From the NCBI GenBank assembly GCA_002356435.2, contig AP018040.2:2480001-2544000 (forward strand): a stretch of 64,000 nt of DNA, read 5' to 3'. The stretch is from Petrimonas sp. IBARAKI. Its GTDB lineage: Bacteria > Bacteroidota > Bacteroidia > Bacteroidales > Dysgonomonadaceae. Positions 55,982 to 64,000 of the stretch are shown piece by piece. Made by a program: the position numbers and the translations under genes. How positions within the stretch are numbered: position 1 is the first letter of the stretch; each line of letters opens with the position of its first letter. The notes beneath the pieces are model-generated. The model searched no databases and was not told the origin of the DNA. It saw only the letters and a program-made list of their open reading frames with translations.

Positions 55982-56012
55982 AAAAAAAGACTGCACATAA
56001 ACGCGCAGTCTC
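55982..56012 (-). terminator. Terminator of the RRM gene
   Basis: AGACTGC (55988-55994) with GCAGTCT (56005-56011), then seven T on the minus strand, 26 nt after the RRM stop. Confidence 0.8.
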
Positions 56013-56037
56013 CTTTTCTTTGACCTATTGAGAAATA

Positions 56038-56352
56038 TCAATATCTTCTTTCACGATTTCCGTAACCGCCTCTGTTACCACCGCCTCTATTGCTACGTTG
56101 ATTATCTCCTTCGGCACGGGGACGAGCTTCTGATACTGACAGTGTACGACCGTCGTATTCAGCTCCGTTCAATTCTTCAATAGCGCGCTGACCATCTTCG
56201 TCAGCCATTTCAACAAAACCGTAACCTTTCGATCTGCGTGTTTCTCTGTCAGTAATAATTTTAGCTGAGGTAATCTCTCCGTATTCCTCAAACAGTTCTT
56301 TTAAATCGGCGTCGTTAATTTGATAACTCAAGCCTGCAACAAAAATGTTCAT
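56038..56352 (-). CDS. RRM-type RNA-binding protein, 104 aa
   Basis: One RNA recognition motif: RNP2 IFVAGL (residues 3-8) and RNP1 KGYGFVEM (near 42-49). A Gly/Arg-rich tail follows (SNRGGGNRGGYGNRERRY). Such small RRM proteins are abundant in Bacteroidetes, which often lack Hfq, and act as RNA chaperones or global post-transcriptional regulators (family knowledge). It stands alone with a ~140-nt U-rich leader. Confidence 0.93.
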   Translation of the reverse strand: MNIFVAGLSYQINDADLKELFEEYGEITSAKIITDRETRRSKGYGFVEMADEDGQRAIEELNGAEYDGRTLSVSEARPRAEGDNQRSNRGGGNRGGYGNRERRY

Positions 56353-56494
56353 GTAAAAATAAAAATAAAATAAATAAAAAATTAATTGGTGCAGAAGATA
56401 TTGTATAAAAGATAAGGTTAAAGAATTGATTTGCCCCTGAGAAGGAAGAAAATAACCAAATACCCGTTTCTGCTATAAAAAACTTTTGCAGCAA

Positions 56495-56524
56495 CAAAGG
56501 TAGGAATAAATTTGTTGTGACAAA
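56495..56524 (-). promoter_or_regulatory. Promoter of the RRM gene
   Basis: Minus strand: TTTG (56521-56524), 18-nt spacer, TACCTTTG (56495-56502). It predicts a leader of about 135-140 nt rich in U. Confidence 0.6.
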
Positions 56525-56548
56525 ACAAATTAGCAAAAAAACTAAAAA

Positions 56549-56593
56549 AAATTTAACCTTCGGCGATTTACTCTTTCGCCGAAGGTTAAATTT
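56549..56593. terminator. Strong terminator of the gyrB-to-dcp run
   Basis: An 18-bp perfect stem (56549-56566 with 56576-56593) around a 9-nt loop, ending in eight T on the minus strand. It begins inside the dcp stop codon. Confidence 0.9.
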
Positions 56594-58689
56594 TACTGTT
56601 TCACTCCGTTTCTTTCTAATAGGGCACCAACGGTAGGTTCGTGCCCTCGAAAGCGTTTGTACAGTGTCATTGGCTCTTCGGTGTTTCCTCTTTCCAGAAT
56701 ATTTACCCGGAACGACTGAGCTGTTTTCTTATCAAAGATTCCGTTTTCCTTAAAGGCCGCGAAAGCATCTGCATCTAGTACCTCTGCCCATTTATAGCTG
56801 TAGTATCCGGCAGCATACCCTCCGGAGAATATATGTCCAAACGCTGTCGACATGCTTGTTTCAGGCACAACCGGAAGTAATTGCACCGGACGCATCGCTT
56901 TTTGTTCAAATTCACGGACATCTCCGTCAAACGGTTGCTGTAATGTGTGCCACGCCATATCCAGGTATCCGAACGAAAGCTGGCGAAGTGTCAAGTAGCC
57001 GGTATTGTAATTGGCGGCATCGATGATTTTCTGCACTAACTGCGCAGGCATTTTTTCACCCGTTTGATAATGGAATGCAAATTTATCGAGGTATTCTTTT
57101 TCTACTAACCAATTTTCCATAATTTGTGACGGAAGTTCCACAAAATCACGATAAACACTTGTTCCCGACAAGGTTTCATACGTCGATTTTGCCAACATGC
57201 CGTGTAAGGCATGTCCGAACTCGTGCAGAAATGTTTCCACTTCGTCGAAAGTGAGCAGTGCTGGCTTTGTTTCGGTGGGGCGGGTGAAGTTCATCACGAT
57301 GGTGATGTGCGGACGGCTATCCACTCCGTTCTTCACGAATTGCGACTTAAACGACGACATCCAGGCACCCGAACGTTTTCCCTCTCTCGGATGAAAATCA
57401 GTAAACAGGACAGCAAGAAAATCGCCGTTGGCATCCATCACGTCGAACGCCTCGACTTCGGGATGATAGACCGGTGTGCTAGGATTTTTCACGAAAGTGA
57501 TTCCATAAAGGTCGGTTGCCAGTCCGAAAACGCCTTTTTTTACGTTTTCGAGTTCAAAGTAGGGACGCGTCATCTCATCATTCAGGTCGAAACGATCGTC
57601 TTTCAGTTTGTCGGAATAGTAACTCCAGTCCCACGGCTGAATTTCAATCGGTTTACCTTCCATTCTGGCAGCAAAGGCTTCCACATCCTTCACCTCCTGA
57701 CGGGCTGTTTCACTGTAAGCCCGGGTCAGTTGGTCGAGCAGGTTATAAACCCCCTCTTCATTCTTCGCCATCCTATTTTTTAAGGCATAACCGGCATAAT
57801 TCCCGTATCCTAATAAATGGGCAATCTGCAGGCGCAGGTTTACGATCTTCTGAATGTTTTCTTTATTGTCAAACTCGCCACCCATAACGCTTTTGGTATT
57901 GTATGCCATGTAGAGTTTCTCGCGCAGGTCACGACGGGTAGAATATTTCATAAAACCGATGTAGCTGGGAGCCGACAAATCGAACATCCATCCTTCTTTT
58001 CCTTTCGATTTTGCCTTGGCAACAGCTGCCTCCAGAATGCTCACGGGCAATCCGGCCAGATCGGCTTCATCGGTAAGCAGCATTTCAAACCTGTTAGTTT
58101 CTTTCAGGTTGTTTTGCCCAAAATCGAGGGTTGTTTTGCTCAGCTCCATCGACAGCTTCCGGTAGGTTTCCTTGTCTTCAGCAGAAAGTGTTGCGCCGCT
58201 ATTCTCGAACTGTTCATAGTATTTTTCCACCAAACGGATCTGTTCAGGGAATAAACCCGAAGTCAGGCGGTTATCGTAAACTGTTTTTACCCGGGCAAAT
58301 AATTTTTCATTCAAGTTGATGTTGTTGGAATGCTCCGATAATTTCGGACTCAACCGCTGCGAAATCATCATCATCTCATCGTTACTTTCAGCACTCAGTA
58401 AATTGAAGAAAACACCGCTCACACGGTTCAACATTTCGCCTGAATATTCCATTGCAGCAATGGTATTCTGAAAAGTCGGCGCAAACGGATTAGCAGCAAT
58501 GGTTTCAATTTCAACCTTGTGCTGCCGGATAGCTTCATCGAAAGCCGGCTCATAATGCTCAATCTTGATTTTATCGAACGGTGGCGTGCCGTATGGAGTA
58601 TCGTACGGTTTAAAAAAAGGATTTTCATCCGCCATTGAAGCGGTGGTCATAGTCGTCATAAATAATAATAAGAATAAGAGTTGTTTCAT
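56593..58689 (-). CDS. dcp: M3-family peptidyl-dipeptidase Dcp
   Basis: 698 residues from ATG 58689, which gives a signal peptide (MKQLLFLLLFMTTMTTASMA). The longer ORF start at 58755 would hide it. Zinc motif FLHEFGHALHG (HEFGH near residue 489), preceded by the M3 core (RDLREKLYMAYNTKS, ELPSQIMENW). It removes C-terminal dipeptides. The signal indicates a periplasmic enzyme. It is last in a run beginning at gyrB, 22 nt after sufE, and next to the glutaminyl cyclase. Confidence 0.93.
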   Translation of the reverse strand: MKQLLFLLLFMTTMTTASMADENPFFKPYDTPYGTPPFDKIKIEHYEPAFDEAIRQHKVEIETIAANPFAPTFQNTIAAMEYSGEMLNRVSGVFFNLLSAESNDEMMMISQRLSPKLSEHSNNINLNEKLFARVKTVYDNRLTSGLFPEQIRLVEKYYEQFENSGATLSAEDKETYRKLSMELSKTTLDFGQNNLKETNRFEMLLTDEADLAGLPVSILEAAVAKAKSKGKEGWMFDLSAPSYIGFMKYSTRRDLREKLYMAYNTKSVMGGEFDNKENIQKIVNLRLQIAHLLGYGNYAGYALKNRMAKNEEGVYNLLDQLTRAYSETARQEVKDVEAFAARMEGKPIEIQPWDWSYYSDKLKDDRFDLNDEMTRPYFELENVKKGVFGLATDLYGITFVKNPSTPVYHPEVEAFDVMDANGDFLAVLFTDFHPREGKRSGAWMSSFKSQFVKNGVDSRPHITIVMNFTRPTETKPALLTFDEVETFLHEFGHALHGMLAKSTYETLSGTSVYRDFVELPSQIMENWLVEKEYLDKFAFHYQTGEKMPAQLVQKIIDAANYNTGYLTLRQLSFGYLDMAWHTLQQPFDGDVREFEQKAMRPVQLLPVVPETSMSTAFGHIFSGGYAAGYYSYKWAEVLDADAFAAFKENGIFDKKTAQSFRVNILERGNTEEPMTLYKRFRGHEPTVGALLERNGVKQ

Positions 58690-58711
58690 ATATTGGGTTT
58701 TGAGGGTTGAG

Positions 58712-59146
58712 TCATCTTTTTTCCGAATCGCTCTTTGCTTTATATGCCATAGCATAAAACCGGATTTGTTTGATCACGGAAAGCAACCCATTCGACCGGG
58801 TAGGAGAAAGGTGTTCAGTAAGTCCGATTTCCTTCATAAAGCAGAGGTCGGAAGCAAGGATTTCGTCGGGAGTACGGTGATTAAACACACGCAATACCAA
58901 CGCTAACAAGCCTTTCACAATTACAGCGTCGCTTTCTGCCTGGAGGTACAATCTCCCGTCCCGGTAGTCAGTCTGCAGCCAAACACGACTCTGACAGCCT
59001 TGAATAATATTTTCGGGCACCTTGTACTTCTCGTCAAGTGGTGCCAGTTGATTTCCCTGCTCAATGATATAAGCGTATTTATCCATCCAGTCATCGTAGA
59101 TGCTGAATTCATCGATAATCTCTTGTTCTGTTTCGTTGATTGTCAT
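58712..59146 (-). CDS. sufE: SufE-family cysteine desulfurase sulfur acceptor
   Basis: 144 residues. The SufE motif VPENIIQGCQSRVWLQ carries the acceptor Cys (near 51), and the C-terminal half (SDAVIVKGLLALVLRVFNHRTPDEIL) is typical. It takes persulfide from SufS for Fe-S cluster assembly. The ATG overlaps the glutaminyl cyclase stop as ATGA, so translation is coupled. No other suf genes are present in the window. Confidence 0.93.
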   Translation of the reverse strand: MTINETEQEIIDEFSIYDDWMDKYAYIIEQGNQLAPLDEKYKVPENIIQGCQSRVWLQTDYRDGRLYLQAESDAVIVKGLLALVLRVFNHRTPDEILASDLCFMKEIGLTEHLSPTRSNGLLSVIKQIRFYAMAYKAKSDSEKR

Positions 59147-60168
59147 ATGTTGTTTTCGTCTAATTCCCGGTAAACCACTTCCAGCACTGTTTGTCCGGTA
59201 GCCTGGAGCGTTGCCTTACTGATGTTGCGCATATCGTCGTTGTGCGTGTGCCAGTGTGGCGCAAAGCCATTGTCAGTATCCTTTAAATTAATGATGTTTG
59301 CACACGGAATACCCCGTTTCTCAATTACCGGCACGTGATCGTCGGTGATATAACTGCCGTTCCGTTGTACGAAAAATTTCCCGTATCCCATGTGGGAAGC
59401 GATGCTCCATATCTTTGACACGACATTCGACGCATACTGCATTGAATAGCCTTCGCGCAAGAATGTAGCGTTTGCTGCACCCACCATATCGAGTAAAATT
59501 CCGTACGAAGCCTTGTAATTGTCTTTGTGTGGATTTTCCGACCAATACCTGGATCCCACACACCACCATTCACCCGAAAGATAATTTTTATCGAATGCGG
59601 GCTGCCCCCAGTCTTCCAAATCAAAAAAGATGATGTCAACTCCTATCCCGGGAGGCTGCAGCTGCAGTTGGCGGGCAATCTCCAAAAGCACCCCTACTCC
59701 ACTTGCTCCGTCGTCTGCACCGGGAATAGGTCTATTTTGTGTATCGGGATCCGGTTCCTCGTCGGCAAACGGGCGACTGTCCCAATGGGCAAACAATAAA
59801 ATACGTTTCTCTTTTTCGGGCTGAAAACTCCCGATAATGTTACGGATCTGAATGTTCTGTCCGTTATAATGCGTTACGTGGGCTTTTTGTTCAAAAATAT
59901 CCGCACCGAAGGCAGCCAGTTTTTCCGATAGGTAGTCACCGCAAGCTTTATGTGCGGTCGTTCCTGGAACCCGCGGTCCGAAGCTGACTTGCTTTTCAAC
60001 AAAACGGTATGCGCTGTCGGAATTAAAATCGGGGGATACTTTTGCATATGCGATTGCTGGCATTTCTTTACCTGCGTTCTTCTGTGACTGGCAAGAGTTG
60101 CACGATGCAGAAAAAACAAGGCCAACTCCCACTAGCAACACGATGAACAGTGAGTTTAATTTTTCCAT
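59143..60168 (-). CDS. Glutaminyl-peptide cyclotransferase (M28-fold, type II)
   Basis: 341 residues. Lipoprotein-like signal (LVFSASC, Cys near 23). M28 metal-site motifs: LLFAHWDSRPFADE, PGADDGASGVGVLLEIA, FFDLEDWGQ, ITDDHVPV and the final WHTHNDD. The ladder closely follows the Porphyromonas gingivalis glutaminyl cyclase (GPR.PGT..H.ACGD.L, WC.GS.YWS.NPH, GIPC..IIN). It converts N-terminal Gln of exported proteins to pyroglutamate, which is frequent after type I signal cleavage in this group. It overlaps the antiporter stop by 1 nt (TGATG) and the sufE start by 4 nt. Confidence 0.85.
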   Translation of the reverse strand: MEKLNSLFIVLLVGVGLVFSASCNSCQSQKNAGKEMPAIAYAKVSPDFNSDSAYRFVEKQVSFGPRVPGTTAHKACGDYLSEKLAAFGADIFEQKAHVTHYNGQNIQIRNIIGSFQPEKEKRILLFAHWDSRPFADEEPDPDTQNRPIPGADDGASGVGVLLEIARQLQLQPPGIGVDIIFFDLEDWGQPAFDKNYLSGEWWCVGSRYWSENPHKDNYKASYGILLDMVGAANATFLREGYSMQYASNVVSKIWSIASHMGYGKFFVQRNGSYITDDHVPVIEKRGIPCANIINLKDTDNGFAPHWHTHNDDMRNISKATLQATGQTVLEVVYRELDENNI

Positions 60169-61682
60169 CAGTCGTTTTTCTGATAGGTGAAGTTGGAAAT
60201 TCCGATGTTCTTGTACGTTTCTTTCAGCGCCTCCTCATCGTCCGAAATAACCAACAGCTTATCTCCATCCATGAGAGCCGTTTGTCCGGTAGGGACAAAA
60301 AACCGTTCACCTCTCTTCACCATCACCGCCAGCGTATTGTCGGGCAACGGCATCTCCATAAGGTTCTTGCCGTGTTTTAGCGTCTCTTCAGTAATGCTGA
60401 TCTCAGTCATGGCCGATTTTATTTCTTCGGAGAACTCAACATCGAAATCCTCAAAACTTTTGTACTTGCTCGGCTTTTCCGCCAGCCCAAGCCATTTGGC
60501 CACTATGGGAAGTGAAGTACCCTGATACAACAAGGAAACGATGGTAATCACAAAGACGATATTAAACACTGTTCTTGCCCCGGGCACTCCTGCTGCCAAC
60601 GGCAATATGGCAAAAATAATAGGTACGGCTCCGCGTAATCCCACCCATGAAATGTAGGCTTTGTCGCGAAATGAAATTCTTTTGAAAGGAATAAGGCAGA
60701 GGTAAACCGTGATGGGACGCGCAATAAAGATCATAAAAAGGGCAATGATAATGCCCGGAATCAACACCGGCACCAATTCACTGGGATTAACCAACAATCC
60801 CAGCGTCAGGAACAGGAGGATCTGACTCATCCAGGCAAATCCATCCATAAAACTCATCGATGTGCGTTTATGTGCAAACTTTGAGTTCCCGATGACCAAC
60901 CCCGCGATATAAACCGCCAGGTATCCGTTGCCTTTCAGGTAGTAGGTCACTGCAAAAATAAATATTCCGGTAATAAGGAGCAAGACCGGATAGAGCGAAG
61001 TATTGTCCATTCGGATACGGTTGATGATGACTACCGAAAATCTCCCAAGGAAGTATCCCAGCAACGCTCCAACCACAAGCTGAACAACGATATTGACGGC
61101 TACCATCACATAATTGGGGTCGTTGCCCGAATTGATAAGACTGATAAAGGTAACCGTCAGCATATAAGCCATAGGGTCGTTACTCCCACTTTCCAACTCA
61201 AGTAACGGACGAAGATTATTCTTCAGCATAAGTCCTTTAGAACGGAGAATGCCGAAAACGGACGCAGAATCGGTAGAAGAAACCGTGGAAGCCAGCAACA
61301 TAGCTGTTAAAAAACCCACTCCCAATCCTGTGTAAACCTGATCAGACAGCCACCAGGTAAAAATACCCGTAATAATGGCCGTAATAAATACGCCCAGCGT
61401 AGCCAAAACAACCCCAGGCTGAATAACCGGTTTTATTTCTCTGAACTTTGTGTCCAAGCCTCCGGAAAAAAGGATAATTGTCAAACAAACGGTTCCGATG
61501 GCCTGTGCTATTTGAATGTTCTCGAAATTAAGTCCGAATCCATCCCCTCCGAAAATCATTCCTACCAACAGGAAGAGTAGCAAAACCGGAACACCGAATT
61601 TATGCCCGGCTTTTCCCACCAGCATACTTACGAAAAAAAGAAAAGAACCAATAAGCAATATAAGTTCAGTTGAAACCTCCAT
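60168..61682 (-). CDS. K+/H+ antiporter, CPA1/NhaP2 (CvrA) type
   Basis: 504 residues. Twelve to thirteen TM segments (residues 1-390) include LLEL-ESGSNDPMAYMLTV, the ion-path Asp region, and SWVGLRGAVPIIFAILPL. A cytoplasmic RCK_C/TrkA-C domain lies near 405-490 (SITEETLKHGKNLMEMPLPDNTLAVMVKRGERFFVPTG). It exchanges cytoplasmic K+ for H+ and is involved in pH or osmotic homeostasis. It follows the LD-carboxypeptidase by 9 nt. Confidence 0.92.
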   Translation of the reverse strand: MEVSTELILLIGSFLFFVSMLVGKAGHKFGVPVLLLFLLVGMIFGGDGFGLNFENIQIAQAIGTVCLTIILFSGGLDTKFREIKPVIQPGVVLATLGVFITAIITGIFTWWLSDQVYTGLGVGFLTAMLLASTVSSTDSASVFGILRSKGLMLKNNLRPLLELESGSNDPMAYMLTVTFISLINSGNDPNYVMVAVNIVVQLVVGALLGYFLGRFSVVIINRIRMDNTSLYPVLLLITGIFIFAVTYYLKGNGYLAVYIAGLVIGNSKFAHKRTSMSFMDGFAWMSQILLFLTLGLLVNPSELVPVLIPGIIIALFMIFIARPITVYLCLIPFKRISFRDKAYISWVGLRGAVPIIFAILPLAAGVPGARTVFNIVFVITIVSLLYQGTSLPIVAKWLGLAEKPSKYKSFEDFDVEFSEEIKSAMTEISITEETLKHGKNLMEMPLPDNTLAVMVKRGERFFVPTGQTALMDGDKLLVISDDEEALKETYKNIGISNFTYQKND

Positions 61683-61691
61683 CTTTTTGCT

Positions 61692-62600
61692 TTAAGATTG
61701 TTTGAATATAAGTTGATCCTCTTTGACAACAAGCTTTGCCGTCTTTCCCATCACAAGCGGGAAGTTGTGCTTCACGTGTCCTGCCGGGAAGTCGAAACAA
61801 ACCGGAAAATCATATCCCGTCACAACGGATGCGATGGATTCGTAAAGCGCTGAATACATATCGTTGTCTTCGGTATAATCGCTGAACTGACCTACGATCA
61901 ATCCCGATATCCGGTCGAAGATACCTGCAAGTTTAAGTTGATTGATGTACCGGTCGATCTTGTAAGGCTCTTCGCCAATATCCTCGATAAACAAAATGCC
62001 GTTTTTGGGTAAATAGGCAAATCGTGTACCTAGAATACCGCAAAAAACCGAAAGGTTTCCGCCAAATAACCTTCCGGAGGCTTTGCCTTTCCGGTTGAGG
62101 TAAGCATACTTTGCGACGGGAATATCGTAGAAAACGGGTTCTCCGGCAAGTATGGTTTTGGTGAAACGAACAGAAATGTCACCCGGGCCTTCCTCGGCAA
62201 AATGCTTGGCCATAGGCCCGTGGACAGACATAATCCCATGTTGCTGCAACGTTGCATGCAAAACGGTAATATCGCTATAACCGACAACCCATTTCGGGTA
62301 CTGTCTTATACCTGTAAAGTCGAGTTTATCCAACAGATGTACAGTTCCGTATCCTCCGCGCGAACAGAAAATCAACTTCACCTCAGGGTCGTCCATGGCT
62401 CGCTGCAGGTCTGCTAGCCGTTGCTCCACGAAGCCGCTGAAACGTCCGGTCCTGCACAATGCATTTTCGGAAATCTCCACCCCCAATCCCCAATCACAAA
62501 GTAAGTCTGCTGCCTTTGCCACCAGCCCGGCATCTATCTTCCCGGCAGGTGAAAGGATAACTGCCTTATCACCGGTTTGTAATATTGGGGGTTGGAGCAT
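61692..62600 (-). CDS. LD-carboxypeptidase (peptidase S66 family)
   Basis: 302 residues. S66 landmarks: LIFCSRGGYGTVHLLDKLDF, the nucleophile VGYSDITVLHATL (Ser near 108), GGNLSVFCGILGTRF, catalytic Glu FIEDIGEEPYKIDR and His GHVKHNFPLVMG. It removes the terminal D-Ala from murein tetrapeptides during recycling. An MccF-type self-immunity role is possible, but the housekeeping context argues against it. There is a 12-nt gap after gyrB. Confidence 0.92.
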   Translation of the reverse strand: MLQPPILQTGDKAVILSPAGKIDAGLVAKAADLLCDWGLGVEISENALCRTGRFSGFVEQRLADLQRAMDDPEVKLIFCSRGGYGTVHLLDKLDFTGIRQYPKWVVGYSDITVLHATLQQHGIMSVHGPMAKHFAEEGPGDISVRFTKTILAGEPVFYDIPVAKYAYLNRKGKASGRLFGGNLSVFCGILGTRFAYLPKNGILFIEDIGEEPYKIDRYINQLKLAGIFDRISGLIVGQFSDYTEDNDMYSALYESIASVVTGYDFPVCFDFPAGHVKHNFPLVMGKTAKLVVKEDQLIFKQS

Positions 62601-62612
62601 ACAATCCCAGTT

Positions 62613-64000
62613 TTATGCGTCAATGTGCGCGTAAGTAGCATTCTCTTCGATAAACTCCCGGCGTGGAGCAACATCTTCACCCATCAGCATGGAGAAGATT
62701 ATATCGGCATCCGCCGCATTTTCGATGGTTACCTGACGGAGCGTACGTTTTTCGGGATTCATTGTTGTTTCCCAAAGCTGCTCGGCATTCATCTCTCCCA
62801 ACCCTTTGTATCGTTGAGAATGAACTGCGTTCTCATTTCCATCGGCATATTTATCGATAAATGCCTGGCGTTGACGGTCATCCCAGCAATACTCTTCGAT
62901 TTTACCTTTCTTGCACAGGTAAAGTGGCGGAGTGGCAATATAGACGTAACCGTTCTCGATAAGCGGTTTCATATACCGGAAAAAGAAAGTCAGGATAAGT
63001 GTGGCAATGTGGCTTCCGTCCACGTCGGCATCGGTCATGATTACCACCTTATGGTACCGGAGTTTTTCGATATTCAACGCTTTGGAATCTTCTTCCGTTC
63101 CGATAGTTACCCCCAAGGCAGTATATATGTTCCGGATCTCTTCATTTTCGAAAACCCGGTGGGTCATCACCTTCTCCACGTTTAGGATTTTTCCACGTAA
63201 CGGAAGGATGGCCTGAAACATACGGTCTCGGCCCTGTTTAGCTGTTCCCCCTGCAGAATCTCCTTCGACGATAAAAATTTCGCATTTCTCAGCATCCTTG
63301 TCGGAACAGTCGGCCAGTTTTCCGGGAAGTCCTCCACCCGACAACGGTGATTTCCGCTGAATCAACTCGCGTGCCTTACGTGCAGCGTGGCGTGCCGTAG
63401 CAGCAAGAATAACCTTTTCCACAATAATTTTTGCTTCTTTTGGGTGCTCCTCCAGGTAATTGTTCAATGCTTCTCCAGTAGCCTGATCTACAGCACCGAT
63501 CACCTCACTATTTCCCAGTTTGGTTTTTGTTTGCCCCTCGAATTGTGGTTCGGCTACTTTTACCGACAACACGGCTGTAAGCCCTTCACGAAAGTCATCA
63601 CCGCTGATTTCCACCTTTACCTTTTCCAGCATCTTGGAATCCTCGGCATATTTCTTCAGTGTGCGCGAAAGTCCTCTTCTGAAGCCGGTAAGGTGTGTAC
63701 CTCCTTCGATGGTGTTGATGTTATTTACGTAAGAGAATATGTTTTCGTTGTACGTAGAATTGTACGTCATCGCTATTTCGATGGGAATGCCCTGTTTTTC
63801 GGTTACAATGTGAATGGGCTCCGAAATGAGCGGCTCCTTGGCCTTGTCGATATAACGAACAAACTCTTCCAACCCGTTTTCAGAATAGAAACGTTCTGTC
63901 TTGAAAGTACCGTCTTCGCGGGGCGTTCTCTTGTCGGTAAGGGTAAGCGTTACCCCGGCATTCAAAAAAGCCAGTTCACGAAGTCGTGTCGCCAGAATGT
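62613..64000 (-). CDS. gyrB: DNA gyrase subunit B, 3' part (N-terminus beyond window)
   Basis: 462 codons enter from the right edge in frame (…ILATRLRELAFLNAGVTLTLTDKR…). They include the second transducer half, the TOPRIM domain (CEIFIVEGDSAGGTAKQGRDR; VVIMTDADVDGSHIATLILTFFFRY) and the C-terminal QRYKGLGEMNAEQLWETTMNPEKR...GEDVAPRREFIEENA. The ending is that of Bacteroidales GyrB. The first ~190 residues with the ATPase site are outside the window. Confidence 0.95.
   Translation of the reverse strand, partial: ILATRLRELAFLNAGVTLTLTDKRTPREDGTFKTERFYSENGLEEFVRYIDKAKEPLISEPIHIVTEKQGIPIEIAMTYNSTYNENIFSYVNNINTIEGGTHLTGFRRGLSRTLKKYAEDSKMLEKVKVEISGDDFREGLTAVLSVKVAEPQFEGQTKTKLGNSEVIGAVDQATGEALNNYLEEHPKEAKIIVEKVILAATARHAARKARELIQRKSPLSGGGLPGKLADCSDKDAEKCEIFIVEGDSAGGTAKQGRDRMFQAILPLRGKILNVEKVMTHRVFENEEIRNIYTALGVTIGTEEDSKALNIEKLRYHKVVIMTDADVDGSHIATLILTFFFRYMKPLIENGYVYIATPPLYLCKKGKIEEYCWDDRQRQAFIDKYADGNENAVHSQRYKGLGEMNAEQLWETTMNPEKRTLRQVTIENAADADIIFSMLMGEDVAPRREFIEENATYAHIDA

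Overview
The window looks like a chromosome segment from a Bacteroidota member, order Bacteroidales, probably near the Dysgonomonadaceae/Porphyromonadaceae (inference). The grounds are a SusC/SusD pair, a FimA/Mfa-type fimbriae cluster, PorT, a hybrid two-component system, a Porphyromonas-type glutaminyl cyclase, DUF3256/DUF3575/DUF3868 proteins, and many promoters of the Bacteroidetes form TTTG-N19-21-TAnnTTTG. No rRNA, CRISPR array or prophage was seen.

Layout. 1-11.3 kb is mostly housekeeping: ettA (cut by the left edge), a LysR regulator with a YeiH-type exporter, gap, a 2x[4Fe-4S] ferredoxin, porT, a coupled mtaB / lipid A acyltransferase / glycosyltransferase run, and an acyl-CoA synthetase. 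11.4-14.4 kb holds an abundant-type small lipoprotein, a GH29 fucosidase with a DUF3256 protein, and tRNA-Arg(CCG). 14.4-21.1 kb is a SusC-SusD-TlpA operon with a long leader that can fold. It is followed by tmRNA, nfnAB and a convergent RND efflux operon (adaptor, pump, TolC). 29.8-33.7 kb has a 40-residue four-cysteine-class protein, an orphan fimbrillin-like lipoprotein with an extra C-terminal domain, ffh and folD.

The accessory part is 33.9-54.8 kb. A hybrid two-component regulator is split by an IS21-family element. The 6-bp target duplication is intact, and removing the element restores one 953-residue reading frame. Downstream on the minus strand lies a seven-gene fimbrial operon: DUF3575, DUF3868, major fimbrillin, anchor, and three accessory/tip subunits. 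A membrane-bound AraC-type regulator is divergent from it, and the region between them carries repeated operator-like sites. Next come secreted lipoproteins that share the fimbrillin-like Thr-Arg processing signature or are small and unrecognised.

55.2-64 kb returns to housekeeping: tsaB, an RRM protein, then a tightly packed run transcribed gyrB (cut by the right edge) - LD-carboxypeptidase - K+/H+ antiporter - glutaminyl cyclase - SufE - M3 dipeptidyl carboxypeptidase, ending in a strong terminator.

Main points of interest are the precise IS21 disruption of the regulator with its iterated ends, the nested-helix leader before susC, the shared operator candidates between the fimbrial operon and its divergent regulator, and the distribution of the Arg processing site across the fimbrial subunits (present in polymerising subunits, absent in the anchor).
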